Shown: positions 8,871 to 17,161 of the stretch, piece after piece | Numbering within the stretch: the stretch's first letter is position 1 | How the letters are laid out: each line of letters opens with the position of its first letter | Assembly (NCBI GenBank): GCA_041907665.1 | Contig: JAYRGW010000009.1 | Coordinates: 1-64,000, forward strand | DNA: 64,000 bases | From: JAAYUD01 sp041907665 | GTDB taxonomy: Bacteria > Bacteroidota > Bacteroidia > Bacteroidales > Bacteroidaceae | Direction: 5' to 3' | Position numbers and translations under genes: made by a program | The notes under the pieces: model-generated | Told to the model about the DNA's origin: nothing | The model's database searches: none | The model's input: the letters and a program-made list of their open reading frames with translations, nothing else

Positions 8871-10388
8871 TTAGAATAAAAAGAATAGTCTCAGCTGTTG
8901 GCTGGAGTACTGTTTCGATAGTCCGCCTGCTATGATGCCGTTGGTAAAGTCAATCATATAGGTTGTCTTATCTGTCTGTTCGCTACTGGTGATGTACTCG
9001 CCAATGGGAATATCGTATCCTATTGGTAGTTTCATCTTCTCACCAACAGGATGGAGCTGATAGTAAAGCTTCACCATTTCTGAGAGTGAGGGCACATAGC
9101 TTCCGGGATGTCTTCGTACCTCAGTCAGCATATCAGTTTTCGAGATTAGTCCCATAGATGGTTTGGCTTTCTCTTGTGAGGCTATCAACTTTGAGGTCAG
9201 GAAGTCTCCCTTAGAATAGCCTAGAGCACAACTTTCTGTAAAAGGAATCTTCGGCTTGTAGATAATGATATTCTCATTACCAATGCCATCGGTATGGGTG
9301 GGATTAATCAACCCTTCCTTTCGTTTGCCGTCCACCGTTGGAAAATACTTGTGTGATGTTGCACCATGGCTGCTGAAACAGAATCGGCCTTTGCAGTCAT
9401 TCAAAGCAATAGCCTTACCATGTTTACCATCGGTCTGTAATATGTAAGCCACAGAATTGCTATCCCTTACAGCACTGATATATCCTTCTTTCTGTAGGTA
9501 GTGACCAACTTTTACAGTGTCCACTTGGTACACAAAAAGAGAGGTATTGGCTCTTTCGTTTTCAACCCAACTGCTGACAATGGATAAAGCATCGTTATTC
9601 TTGCGAACATTGAGCTGAATCATCGAGCCTGCATTTAGATGTGGCAGCATGGTATTTACTGCATAGTTTCTGCTGTTTACCTTGGCAAAGACAGTCATCT
9701 TACCCGATTTTTCTGTTGGTATCAGGTAGATATCGTGCTTACGGCCATTATTCAACAGGCAACCTGCTTGGGTAGATTTTAAGCTTAAACCTGCATTCTT
9801 ACTCAGCCATTCTCCATTATAAGGATTGTACTGACCGGAAGTGTAGATTTCTTCACCCGTAATCTTCAACTCATCAAGCATATCACGTACATCGTTGCTT
9901 TCCATGACAACACGGATCATCGCCATAGAACTCTGCATCTTAATCTTGATATTGGTTGTAGAACCGAAAGTTCTGGATAGTTCCTTTCCGTACAGATTGT
10001 CAGTGAATGGTGCTTCAAGTCGAATGACATTGCCAATCTTCAAGCCTTGTCTGTATGGATAACAGGTAAAAACTTTTGCTGTGGAGTCAGAAGTAGTGGA
10101 AGCACGATTATCAGAGATGAAACTCATTTTGTTTCTGCTGAATCGTACATTATCAAAAGCTTGTACTTCATCTTCTGTGGCATCGGTAAGTATCGCTGTT
10201 ACACCCATATTTGCCATCTGAGTGGGTTCGTCCAATGTGATGACAAAAGGTTTCCTAGTCTTTTCCCAATTGGAACGAGCCATATTTGCTGTTTCCTGGG
10301 CTGAGATATTCTGTTGTTTGGTTTCATTTCCTGCACAGGAAGTTATCAATGGCAGGATTAGAAACATGAGAATTGCAAATAGAGTCAT
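8871..10388 (-). CDS. Fimbrillin-like lipoprotein encoded in the transfer module
   Basis: 505 residues. The N-terminus is a lipoprotein signal (FLILPLITSCAGNE; acylated Cys near residue 18). Residues about 50-290 show the beta-rich layout of Bacteroidetes fimbrillin/Mfa-like proteins: FTCYPYRQ, the APF segment, an AMIRVVME strand and NAGSMIQLNV. The C-terminal 200 residues hold SYVPSLSEMVKLYYQL and GEYITSSEQ, which resemble DUF1566-type domains found at the ends of similar lipoproteins. It is likely on the outer membrane and may help cell-cell contact during mating. This role is inferred; fimbrillin-like genes are known as neighbours of conjugation genes in Bacteroides. The family call is moderate. 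Confidence 0.6.
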   Translation of the reverse strand: MTLFAILMFLILPLITSCAGNETKQQNISAQETANMARSNWEKTRKPFVITLDEPTQMANMGVTAILTDATEDEVQAFDNVRFSRNKMSFISDNRASTTSDSTAKVFTCYPYRQGLKIGNVIRLEAPFTDNLYGKELSRTFGSTTNIKIKMQSSMAMIRVVMESNDVRDMLDELKITGEEIYTSGQYNPYNGEWLSKNAGLSLKSTQAGCLLNNGRKHDIYLIPTEKSGKMTVFAKVNSRNYAVNTMLPHLNAGSMIQLNVRKNNDALSIVSSWVENERANTSLFVYQVDTVKVGHYLQKEGYISAVRDSNSVAYILQTDGKHGKAIALNDCKGRFCFSSHGATSHKYFPTVDGKRKEGLINPTHTDGIGNENIIIYKPKIPFTESCALGYSKGDFLTSKLIASQEKAKPSMGLISKTDMLTEVRRHPGSYVPSLSEMVKLYYQLHPVGEKMKLPIGYDIPIGEYITSSEQTDKTTYMIDFTNGIIAGGLSKQYSSQQLRLFFLF

Positions 10389-10531
10389 ATTGATTAAAAA
10401 ATTAAAAGACAGGTCCGCACTCAGTTTTCAGTCCGATTTAACTGGTTGACCGAGGTGAACCTGCCTTGGTTAGACATACAGATGTTTTGTTACGTCTAGT
10501 GTCATTTTTGCATTGTGTTGTTTTCTTGTTT

Positions 10532-10825
10532 CTATACTTTTTTTGAACGTGCATAGATAAACACGCCTTTGTCCTCTTTTTTCGAGTGTAGGCCTTTACG
10601 TTGTTTCATAAAGATGAAAGCGGCACCGATTCCCAATGATACGACCAGTGCAATAAGGCCAGCTAAGAAACCTAGAAGACAATAGGCAAGGATGAATCCT
10701 ACGATAGCTCCACCAATTGCACCTGCCGCCCAATAGATGTAGCGACCTTGCACTCCCATAAATTCCAAAGGCTTTTGAAGGCCCTTGAAAATTGGAAATT
10801 CTTGATATTGTTGTTCTTCGGACAT
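10532..10825 (-). CDS. traF: TraF-like DUF4133 conjugation membrane protein
   Basis: 97 residues. The N-terminal segment FPIFKGLQKPLEFMGVQGRY matches the DUF4133 signature. Two adjacent membrane segments follow (IYWAAGAIGGAIVGFILAYC and LLGFLAGLIALVVSLGIGAA), then a basic C-terminal tail. DUF4133 is the TraF protein of Bacteroides conjugative transposons and by size and topology corresponds to VirB3 of type IV secretion systems, which partners the VirB4 ATPase. Here it follows the TraE-like gene by 13 bp and precedes the lipoprotein gene. The order DUF4134, DUF4133, ATPase is conserved except for the three genes inserted before TraG. Confidence 0.88.
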   Translation of the reverse strand: MSEEQQYQEFPIFKGLQKPLEFMGVQGRYIYWAAGAIGGAIVGFILAYCLLGFLAGLIALVVSLGIGAAFIFMKQRKGLHSKKEDKGVFIYARSKKV

Positions 10826-10838
10826 CCCTGTTTATCGT

Positions 10839-11216
10839 TTACGCGCCAACGCCAAAGAACAATGGAAGTGCCTGAGCAGCGGCCACCAAAAAAAGGCAAG
10901 CACCTACAATCATCATGATTGATTTCTTGACATCCTGCTCCTCATTATTCATTTTTATATAGACGGAAATTGCACCGACTACAGCCACAACACCCGCGAT
11001 CGCATAAACCAATTTCACCACATAAGGGATATATTTGGCAATCTGAGTCGTTACCTCAGACAAGGCAGTTGTACCAGCGGTATAGTCTCCGGCTGCGTTC
11101 TGAGCAAAAGTTGCAGTTGTACCGATAGCCAACATCAAGGCCGTTGTTTTAAGTCTCTGAGATGAGCAAACAGCCTTGCCGAAGCTCTTCATTTTGTTTG
11201 TGATTTTCTGAATCAT
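10839..11216 (-). CDS. traE: TraE-like DUF4134 conjugation protein
   Basis: 125 residues. A signal sequence ending in TTATFAQ (about residue 39) precedes a mature part with two membrane segments: VVKLVYAIAGVVAVVGAISVYIK without its last three residues, and SIMMIVGACLFLVAAAQALP. The motif VYIKMNNEEQDVKKSIM, then FFG at the end, is typical of DUF4134, which is TraE in Bacteroides conjugative transposons and has the size and topology of VirB2 pilin-like proteins. It is the second of two DUF4134 genes in tandem. Confidence 0.87.
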   Translation of the reverse strand: MIQKITNKMKSFGKAVCSSQRLKTTALMLAIGTTATFAQNAAGDYTAGTTALSEVTTQIAKYIPYVVKLVYAIAGVVAVVGAISVYIKMNNEEQDVKKSIMMIVGACLFLVAAAQALPLFFGVGA

Positions 11217-11275
11217 TCTTGTGTTTTTGTTGTTCTATATTTACTCGCCTGGCCAGTTGAGTTCTTTTTTTGTTT

Positions 11276-11611
11276 TTAGATACGATATCCGAAGAATGCC
11301 GGGAATACGATAGATGCACCAATCATAAAGAGGCAGGCTCCGACAACCGTCATAATGTCTTTCGTTACTCCTTCTTCACCTGTATTCATCTTGATATAGA
11401 TTTGCAAACTTGCGTAAATTGCTACAATTGAGGCGATTGCATATATAAGATATAAGCAATACAACATCATTGTCACTATATAATCGTGGGCATTTGCAAG
11501 GGCATCAGCCCCCCAACTGTAATCAACATTACCACACTTTGCATAGCTTTTCTGCACACAGGTCGCAAGAAATCCTAGGGAGAGCAAACGCAAGCTGTTC
11601 TTATACCTCAT
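11276..11611 (-). CDS. Second DUF4134 (TraE-like) protein
   Basis: 111 residues. After a signal-like N-terminus (SLGFLATCVQKSYA), the mature part carries the same two membrane segments and the same QIYIKMNTGEEGVTKDIMTV and FFG motifs as the product of 10839-11216. The two are clear paralogues, 59 bp apart. This copy has extra cysteines (CGNVDYSW and MMLYCLY). Its start overlaps the stop of the upstream gene by about 11 bp. A pair of pilin-like subunits could form a mixed pilus or channel; that is inference. Confidence 0.8.
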   Translation of the reverse strand: MRYKNSLRLLSLGFLATCVQKSYAKCGNVDYSWGADALANAHDYIVTMMLYCLYLIYAIASIVAIYASLQIYIKMNTGEEGVTKDIMTVVGACLFMIGASIVFPAFFGYRI

Positions 11612-12080
11612 TGCGCTTCTCTTTTACTTTAATGAGATTTCGAAGAGCGCCTTTTGAAAGCAGGGCATTCTTAAATTCCTGTCTCTCTAGCTGAACTGAG
11701 TATTCAGGATTGATTTCATTCAGATTATCGAAGAAGGTAATCTTCACGCTATTATCTTCATCCGTTACCTCCTGTGGTTCATCAGGATTCTCTGCTTGCA
11801 CAGTCTCAGGTTGTTCAAAATCCTTTGGCCTGGATTCTTGATGGGGCAACGCCGTTATATTTTGAAGCTGGTCTTTGAACTTTGTGAGGGTGAAGCCATC
11901 GCCATCCTCTGAAACTTCAATAGGTTCATCATTACCATTCATCTGTGATACGTCAAAGGATTCCACCTCGTCGGTATTCTGGGCATCTTTCTTCTTGCGC
12001 ATATCCAGCGTGATGTTTGCTGCATAGTAGATGATATAGATGATTGTCAGTACGGAAGCAAAGATTAAAAATGGACTCAT
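11601..12080 (-). CDS. Single-pass membrane protein at the head of the transfer module
   Basis: 159 residues from ATG at 12080. An upstream TTG at 12122 is open but would add a polar 14-residue leader and is less likely. The N-terminus is a signal anchor (FLIFASVLTIIYIIYYAANI), and the rest is acidic and probably disordered until a basic C-terminal helix (ALRNLIKVKEKRNEV). No family recognised. It is the first gene after the AbiE terminator, so the transfer operon promoter is probably in 12081-12234. The gene overlaps the next start, which indicates coupled translation. Confidence 0.6.
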   Translation of the reverse strand: MSPFLIFASVLTIIYIIYYAANITLDMRKKKDAQNTDEVESFDVSQMNGNDEPIEVSEDGDGFTLTKFKDQLQNITALPHQESRPKDFEQPETVQAENPDEPQEVTDEDNSVKITFFDNLNEINPEYSVQLERQEFKNALLSKGALRNLIKVKEKRNEV

Positions 12081-12234
12081 ATTTCGTCTGTTTTGTGATT
12101 GTGTTTTGAATTTCGTCTGCAAAGGAACAGCAGATTTATCCCCAGAAGAAATAAGTATTCTTTTAACCCTCTGATTTTAACGGTATTTCAATTATATCGT
12201 CAAACTGAACTTTGAAACTAAACTCTGTATAATT

Positions 12235-12266
12235 GAAAAAGGCCCTTCCGCAGTTGGAAGAGCCTT
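12235..12266 (-). terminator. Intrinsic terminator of the AbiE operon
   Basis: Plus-strand 12239-12249 (AAGGCCCTTCC) pairs with 12256-12266 (GGAAGAGCCTT) around a 6-base loop, with one G-U pair. On the minus strand the stem is followed by a run of T (plus GAAAAA at 12235-12240). It lies 73 bp after the AbiEii stop and separates AbiE transcription from the transfer genes. Confidence 0.8.
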
Positions 12267-12338
12267 TCGTAATGCTACAAAGTCTGTATTACTTTTCTTA
12301 TCCGTCAAATTGGAAAAGATTTTTTGAATGTAAGGTAG

Positions 12339-13241
12339 TTATTTTCCTAAATATGTTCTCAATTTAGTAATCCCTTGATTGAACTTCTTAATATTGCTCT
12401 TTTTAAGTGTATCAATATTGAGCAACTTCCATTGTACCGAAGGATATTTCGATAAATCACCCACGCTACATTTATCCCAATCTGGTTCACCCATTTCGAA
12501 GGACAAAAGGAATTCTTTATCAGTATCAGTCAAACTGGAATTGACCATATCAAGCAAGGCAATTCTTGCAGATAAATAGTCCGTATATTCAAATGGTATA
12601 TCTGACATTCCTGCAAATTGATTTTCTAGAGCATCAGTTTGGTCTATATTGTTTGGCTGTAAAGACTCTATCAAAGGTTTATCACTGCCTAATAGACATA
12701 GCATAAAGCCATCTTTCACTAAGTTGAATGAATCAATATTCATGTATTTGCAATCAAACAAATCACGTGGATGCTGACGGCTTAAAGCTGCGGTGATTTT
12801 ACCTCCATACAATTGGCTAAAAGACACTGTGCGAGCCTTACATCCCATACTAAATTCAGCTCGTGCCTTTTCGCAAAGAGGCATATCGACAGTATCACCA
12901 ATTATGCCCCTTTTTGTACCATTCACTTCAATCTTTACCATTGCTTCTTCATAAGTACAAAGCAGTTTCCACACGTTTGGTTTATGCACAACCTTACAAC
13001 CAGGAATACTTTTCTCGATGCTTTGTTTTACTTCAAGAAGCTTTGAGTTAATGGCTTTCAGGCTCATTTCACGAGATTCAATAGGGGTATAGGTAATATC
13101 AATGTCAACGGAGTACCTAGGCATATTTTTGTGAAATAGGTTTATAGCTGTGCCTCCGTGCACTGCAAACTCTTTTATTTTGTAGACAGATGGCATGATC
13201 CTAATCAGTAATGCCACTTGCTTCTTGTATTTATCCTTCAT
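12339..13241 (-). CDS. abiEii: AbiEii toxin, nucleotidyltransferase (DUF1814)
   Basis: 300 residues from ATG at 13241; a GTG two codons upstream is also open. The nucleotidyltransferase motif is HGGTAINLF followed by RYSVDIDITY, with the two catalytic aspartates, and later KITAALSRQHPRDLFDCKYM, the DUF1814 C-terminal signature. AbiEii proteins are the toxins of type IV toxin-antitoxin systems, where they act as abortive-infection modules that transfer nucleotides to RNA or stall growth. The start overlaps the AbiEi stop by 11 bp, the standard arrangement. As cargo in a conjugative element it can stabilise the element and protect the host from phage. Confidence 0.92.
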   Translation of the reverse strand: MKDKYKKQVALLIRIMPSVYKIKEFAVHGGTAINLFHKNMPRYSVDIDITYTPIESREMSLKAINSKLLEVKQSIEKSIPGCKVVHKPNVWKLLCTYEEAMVKIEVNGTKRGIIGDTVDMPLCEKARAEFSMGCKARTVSFSQLYGGKITAALSRQHPRDLFDCKYMNIDSFNLVKDGFMLCLLGSDKPLIESLQPNNIDQTDALENQFAGMSDIPFEYTDYLSARIALLDMVNSSLTDTDKEFLLSFEMGEPDWDKCSVGDLSKYPSVQWKLLNIDTLKKSNIKKFNQGITKLRTYLGK

Positions 13242-14001
13242 AATCACTTAATGATTTGGGTATTGTTATTTTATACTTTGATATATATGTACCGTCTGAA
13301 GACAGTTGCAGCTTGGAAGAACCTAAGTCTAACTTATCAAGACAAATCTCTTCGAACCAATAGTGCCCTGCTTTTTCTGCCATATATAAAAAAAGTCGTT
13401 TTACTCGATAATTATTGGTGGTCTCCAAAAGATGCTGAACAATGTCGCTTCTTAGCGTTGTTAATTGTTCCATTATATAATACAAATCTACATAATCGTA
13501 ATATTTCGGTGCCAATAGCAGACACTCCAAGAATGCTAATTCTGGAGATGATATTATCAGTTTACCACTATCCGTGTTTTTTGTACTAACTTCTATGGAG
13601 CTGAAAGTATCTGTATTAAAAGTCCTGAATGTCATATCAAACTTGTCATCTATCATCCATGCCGGACGTTTACAGAGGTCTGCCAATGCAACAGTCAACA
13701 CAGGCTTGCCCATTGGTACATAATGATTGAAACCTGCAAACTCTAGTGCAGAATGGGCTGCGATACGCAGATTCGTACCTGTTTGAACATTGCAGGAAGC
13801 TAACGCTGCAAAAGCCGACAGTCTGCTTCCGGTCCTATACATAACGCCTCTTGTCAAGGATGTTAGCCATTTAGAATCCCGATAGCGCTTTTGTAACTGT
13901 TCGGAATATCCCTGTGACTTCAACCATCCAGAGAAAAGTAAGCCTGAATGGTCAACGGTCGCCAGTAATTGGTTTATTTTAGTTCCTGTAGTTATACTCA
14001 T
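13231..14001 (-). CDS. abiEi: AbiEi antitoxin, transcriptional autoregulator
   Basis: 256 residues. The N-terminal 90 residues form a winged helix (SGLLFSGWLKSQGYSEQLQK) and are followed by the AbiEi C-terminal domain (KLIISSPELAFLECLLLAP, then DYVDLYYIMEQL). It belongs to the AbiEi_3-type family. AbiEi neutralises AbiEii and represses its own promoter by binding inverted repeats. Upstream is a -7 element TATCTTTG (14039-14032 on the minus strand). Between that and the start is an inverted repeat TATATAT-TTG-ATATATA (14006-14022), well placed as operator. Confidence 0.9.
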   Translation of the reverse strand: MSITTGTKINQLLATVDHSGLLFSGWLKSQGYSEQLQKRYRDSKWLTSLTRGVMYRTGSRLSAFAALASCNVQTGTNLRIAAHSALEFAGFNHYVPMGKPVLTVALADLCKRPAWMIDDKFDMTFRTFNTDTFSSIEVSTKNTDSGKLIISSPELAFLECLLLAPKYYDYVDLYYIMEQLTTLRSDIVQHLLETTNNYRVKRLFLYMAEKAGHYWFEEICLDKLDLGSSKLQLSSDGTYISKYKITIPKSLSDYEG

Positions 14002-14005
14002 AGTT

Positions 14006-14039
14006 TATATATTTGATATATAATTCAACTGCAAAGATA
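14006..14039 (-). promoter_or_regulatory. AbiE promoter (-7 element) with operator-like inverted repeat
   Basis: On the minus strand TATCTTTG at 14039-14032 matches the Bacteroides -7 consensus TAnnTTTG; no clear -33 element is seen. A 7+7 inverted repeat with a 3-base spacer lies at 14006-14022, just upstream of the abiEi ATG and around the expected transcript start. AbiEi antitoxins are known to bind inverted repeats in their own promoter. Confidence 0.55.
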
Positions 14040-14156
14040 CTGTTTTTATTTGGAGTATAAGAATAAAAGTTTATTTTGTTGCTTGTAGATATACTTTTTG
14101 TTTATAAAGTATCCCATTTTCTTATATAACAACCCCATTTATATAAACTAAGCATT

Positions 14157-14201
14157 AAACTTAGAAAACCAACGCATTTATTACGCTGGTTCTCTAAACT
14201 T
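14157..14201. repeat. 19-bp imperfect hairpin between primase and AbiE genes
   Basis: 14157-14175 pairs with 14183-14201 around a 7-base loop. The differences are A/G and C/T changes, so most positions can form G-U pairs in one strand. The arms are followed by AT-rich sequence but not by a clean T run. It may end the primase transcript, or act as a DNA structure such as a transfer or replication site. The rest of 14040-14263 holds nothing else I can support. Confidence 0.5.
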
Positions 14202-14263
14202 ATTATATCGGTATTAATTCGGCAATGCTCTATACCACATTTAACGAGAGCCCTATAAATTTA

Positions 14264-15154
14264 TCATCCCTTGCGCTTTCTCATTAAAAAGTCGTTCAGA
14301 TCATTATAATCATTGTATCTGAGTGAAACATTGTTTACCTGCCGGTCTGCAAAACTGCCTGCGATTAAGTCTGTAGCTGCAATACCTGACTGGTCATTGT
14401 CTAGATAACAGTTTATCTGCTTGTACTTTTCAAGCATTGGAAGCGCCTTGTTTATCTGCGATACAGAGTTGAGAATGATGTAGTCCGTTTCTTTCTCGTT
14501 CATCGTGAAGTCTGTTATCTGCTTTTTGAGAGTTAGATAGGACAGGTAGTCAACGAATCCTTCAAAAACACAACAGTTGTCGCATAGTGCTTCTTCGTGA
14601 GCCATTCTGACTGAAATGGATTTCGGAGATATGCAACCTTTGAAATAGGGATTGCGAATTTCATATCCTCCCTGGATATTCTCAAAGGCCACTGCATAGT
14701 ATTGATTCATATTGTATCGGTAATGGATTTCTTTGCATTGTTCCATAGCAATCTTATAGTCTATGCCCCGAGATGTGAGATAAGACAATAGTTGTGGAGT
14801 TGTTAATGGAAAAACTTCTACGCAGTTGAATGTGGGTTGACTGTCTGTACGATATGATTCTACTTGATAACGCTGAGAGGGTATAGCTGGCGCATACTTC
14901 TCAATCTGTTTTAGCAGATAGTGAATGTCATCAGACTGGTATAACTCCATGGCGAGGTCAATAATATTGCCACCTTTACCCAAACCATGGTCATACCATA
15001 CACGTTTGTGTATGTTGACATTAAACGATGGCGTACTTTCCTTGCGGAATGGTGAATAGTACCAAAGACTATTCTTGTCCTTTTTAGTCGGCTGGTAGTC
15101 TAATTTAGCCAGGAAATCTTCTAGCTGTATCTGTTTTGCTTGAACTATATTCAT
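14264..15154 (-). CDS. Toprim primase-like protein with degenerate CHC2 domain
   Basis: 296 residues. The N-terminus keeps the shape of a CHC2 primase zinc-binding domain (YYSPFRKESTPSFNVN, then VWYDHGLGKGGNIIDLAM) but the cysteine and histidine zinc ligands are gone. The C-terminal half is a Toprim domain: CCVFEGFVDYLSYLTL holds the catalytic Glu and NCYLDNDQSG the DxD-type motif. Such proteins are common in Bacteroidales mobile elements and probably prime replication of the transferred strand. It follows the RepA-like ATPase by 55 bp, and the two probably act together in element replication. Confidence 0.85.
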   Translation of the reverse strand: MNIVQAKQIQLEDFLAKLDYQPTKKDKNSLWYYSPFRKESTPSFNVNIHKRVWYDHGLGKGGNIIDLAMELYQSDDIHYLLKQIEKYAPAIPSQRYQVESYRTDSQPTFNCVEVFPLTTPQLLSYLTSRGIDYKIAMEQCKEIHYRYNMNQYYAVAFENIQGGYEIRNPYFKGCISPKSISVRMAHEEALCDNCCVFEGFVDYLSYLTLKKQITDFTMNEKETDYIILNSVSQINKALPMLEKYKQINCYLDNDQSGIAATDLIAGSFADRQVNNVSLRYNDYNDLNDFLMRKRKG

Positions 15155-15209
15155 AATTAAAATTCAATTTACTCTTATATTATATACACACAAACTAAAG
15201 TAAAGTCGT

Positions 15210-16280
15210 TTATTCTTCCGTTTGCAATGAGTCAAAATCAGGATTGTAATGGTATCCGACGGCTGTTTTCTCAATGATATTTCTTCCTGAGAGGTATTTC
15301 AGTAAGTCATTGATTTTATTTTTGCCACGCTTGTAGTTGACTTTTGAATAAGACCTTTGAAGCATGTTTATCAGCTCTTCATACTTGGCAATGTCTCCAT
15401 TTGAAAAGACTTCTTCAAGAGCTTGACGATGCAGTTCCTCAGGAATAGTATCGACTGTCAGTTTTCGCTCTATGTTGATGGAGTATTCACTTACAATCTC
15501 TGGCAACACTTCGCTATTAATGCAGAAGGCAAATGGTTCAAACTCTTTGTCTCTAATGTGCATCGCTTTTACTTCACTGATGTTGTTGTCATTTTGGCTC
15601 TTGGTAATCTGCAATACGGTTTCAGCCTTATTATTCAGCTCAGTACCAATATGACCACGAGTGTTATCGTCGCCTTTATTAAGATGAAGCACGGTATGAA
15701 CATGAACATTGTAATGACTAGTCCAACGCATTAGGTCTCCCATAACATCCTGTGATTCTCCCGGACTGTTGATGTCTCGAAGCAAATCACGAATACCATC
15801 AATAATTACCAAACTAATACGCTTGTCTTCTTCAATGGCACAAGACACAATCTGTCTACGTTGATCAGGAGTGTACTCTCTTAGCATAAGAAACTTTAAG
15901 TTCTCCGGTTCTTTGTCGAGAGGTAATCCTGCAAGTCTCAGAATACGAGCCATAACCTTATGACAATGGCATTTACTTTGTTCTGTATCGACATATAGAA
16001 TTTTTTCTTTGCCAACTGGAAGGTTCGCTTTGTAGTAAAGCACTTCCTTACCACTTAGGGCAGATGCAACAATAGCAGAAACGTTGAATGTCTTTTTGCT
16101 TTTGGGTTTTCCAACTGAGGCACTGATGTTTCCGAGTGTAGCAATAGTGGTATCCTTTATTCTGATAATCTCAGGTGGAACTTCATATTTATCAGTTATC
16201 TTGAGCTGAATGAATCTCAGCATCTTTCGAAAAACTGATAAGTCCATGGCTCCTGACATTGAAAAGCTAAATGCGTCCAT
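15210..16280 (-). CDS. RepA-like RecA-fold ATPase/helicase of the element
   Basis: 356 residues. A RecA-fold (AAA_25/RepA type) ATPase: the P-loop region ASVGKPKSKKTFNVSAIVAS (about residues 55-75) is unusual in sequence but keeps GxxxxxKKT. The Walker B is ISLVIIDGIRDLL, and a VHTVLHLNKGDDNTRGHIG segment follows, with the arginine-containing loop of RepA hexameric helicases. The C-terminal 90 residues form a small winged-helix-like part. These ATPases accompany integrase, excisionase-like and primase genes in Bacteroides elements and are thought to help element replication. The gene starts 2 bp after the upstream HTH gene ends. Confidence 0.8.
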   Translation of the reverse strand: MDAFSFSMSGAMDLSVFRKMLRFIQLKITDKYEVPPEIIRIKDTTIATLGNISASVGKPKSKKTFNVSAIVASALSGKEVLYYKANLPVGKEKILYVDTEQSKCHCHKVMARILRLAGLPLDKEPENLKFLMLREYTPDQRRQIVSCAIEEDKRISLVIIDGIRDLLRDINSPGESQDVMGDLMRWTSHYNVHVHTVLHLNKGDDNTRGHIGTELNNKAETVLQITKSQNDNNISEVKAMHIRDKEFEPFAFCINSEVLPEIVSEYSINIERKLTVDTIPEELHRQALEEVFSNGDIAKYEELINMLQRSYSKVNYKRGKNKINDLLKYLSGRNIIEKTAVGYHYNPDFDSLQTEE

Positions 16281-16282
16281 AT

Positions 16283-16732
16283 TTATTTATTTGCTCCTTT
16301 CTTTCGTTTTTGTTCAGACAATTCTCCTTTGAAGATTTCATACTCTAGCTGTTTTCTTCGCATTTCTTCATCAGAAATAATACGGTTTGACTTAATCCAA
16401 TTATTTAAATCGTCGCGATGGATAAAAATTTGCTTACCCCCGGGTTTGTAGCAGGTGATACGATTACTTGCAGTCATCTTATACAAACAGCCTTTTGTAA
16501 TGCCAAGATATTGGGCTGCTTCGTCCATGTGCAGAAATTCTTTTAGCATGTAAGTAGACTTTTCTATCTTCTGAAGATGCATAATAAGATCACCAAGTTT
16601 TTTGAATCGATTAAGGAATATTTCCATGGAGTGAACCTTTTGGTAGAGTAGCTCTAAGTCGTCGAGCTTTGCTACTATATCCTTCAGTTCCTCTAATCGT
16701 TCAATAGTGCTGAAAAAATCAAAATCCCTCAT
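16283..16732 (-). CDS. Excisionase-like helix-turn-helix protein (second of a pair)
   Basis: 149 residues from ATG at 16732; the TTG at 16765 is less likely. An N-terminal coiled-coil-like helix (residues 10-70) is followed by an HTH_17 (MerR-like excisionase) domain: HMDEAAQYLGITKGCLYKMT, then YKPGGKQIFIHRDDLNNWI. This fold is that of Xis/Orf2 proteins which bend DNA at att sites. It overlaps the upstream paralogue by 14 bp. It is likely a DNA-binding regulator of excision or of the transfer genes. Confidence 0.82.
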   Translation of the reverse strand: MRDFDFFSTIERLEELKDIVAKLDDLELLYQKVHSMEIFLNRFKKLGDLIMHLQKIEKSTYMLKEFLHMDEAAQYLGITKGCLYKMTASNRITCYKPGGKQIFIHRDDLNNWIKSNRIISDEEMRRKQLEYEIFKGELSEQKRKKGANK

Positions 16733-17135
16733 TCTTCGAATAGCATTTCTCGTCAATAAACTCAATTACAGTCTCGATTTTGTTCTTTAGCAACCAATCA
16801 TTAAGCTCGCTCTTGTCGAAGAAGATGGTTTTGCCATTGGGCTTGCTGTGTGGAATGGCTCTGGTACGTGTGAGTACATACAATTGTGCCATTGAGAAGC
16901 CTGTAAACTCTGATGCTTCTTTCATAGTCATCACTTTTTTGCCTTGACCTAGTCTACGCTCTAGACTATCCATCTTTCTGAATAATTTCTTGATAGAACC
17001 AAACTCTGAAAGAATTGCTGTGACCTCAAATAGAGTCATCTCAATCTTCTCAACTCTTTTCTGTAATGCATCTTCAATGCTGTTGTTGAAGTGCGATTTT
17101 TCTGGAATTGCTTCTGTACTAATGTCTTTGTTCAT
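16719..17135 (-). CDS. Excisionase-like helix-turn-helix protein (first of a pair)
   Basis: 138 residues. It has an N-terminal helical region (EDALQKRVEKIEMTLFEVTA) and an HTH_17 domain: MKEASEFTGFSMAQLYVLTR, then HSKPNGKTIFFDKSELNDWL. It shares this layout with the next gene, so the two are paralogues. Paired excisionase-like proteins (Xis-type) are typical next to integrases in Bacteroides conjugative elements, where they control excision and transfer gene expression. A strong terminator lies just upstream (17162-17208), so this gene starts a new transcription unit. Confidence 0.85.
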   Translation of the reverse strand: MNKDISTEAIPEKSHFNNSIEDALQKRVEKIEMTLFEVTAILSEFGSIKKLFRKMDSLERRLGQGKKVMTMKEASEFTGFSMAQLYVLTRTRAIPHSKPNGKTIFFDKSELNDWLLKNKIETVIEFIDEKCYSKNEGF

Positions 17136-17161
17136 TATGATAAATTTTAATAGTTTATGGC

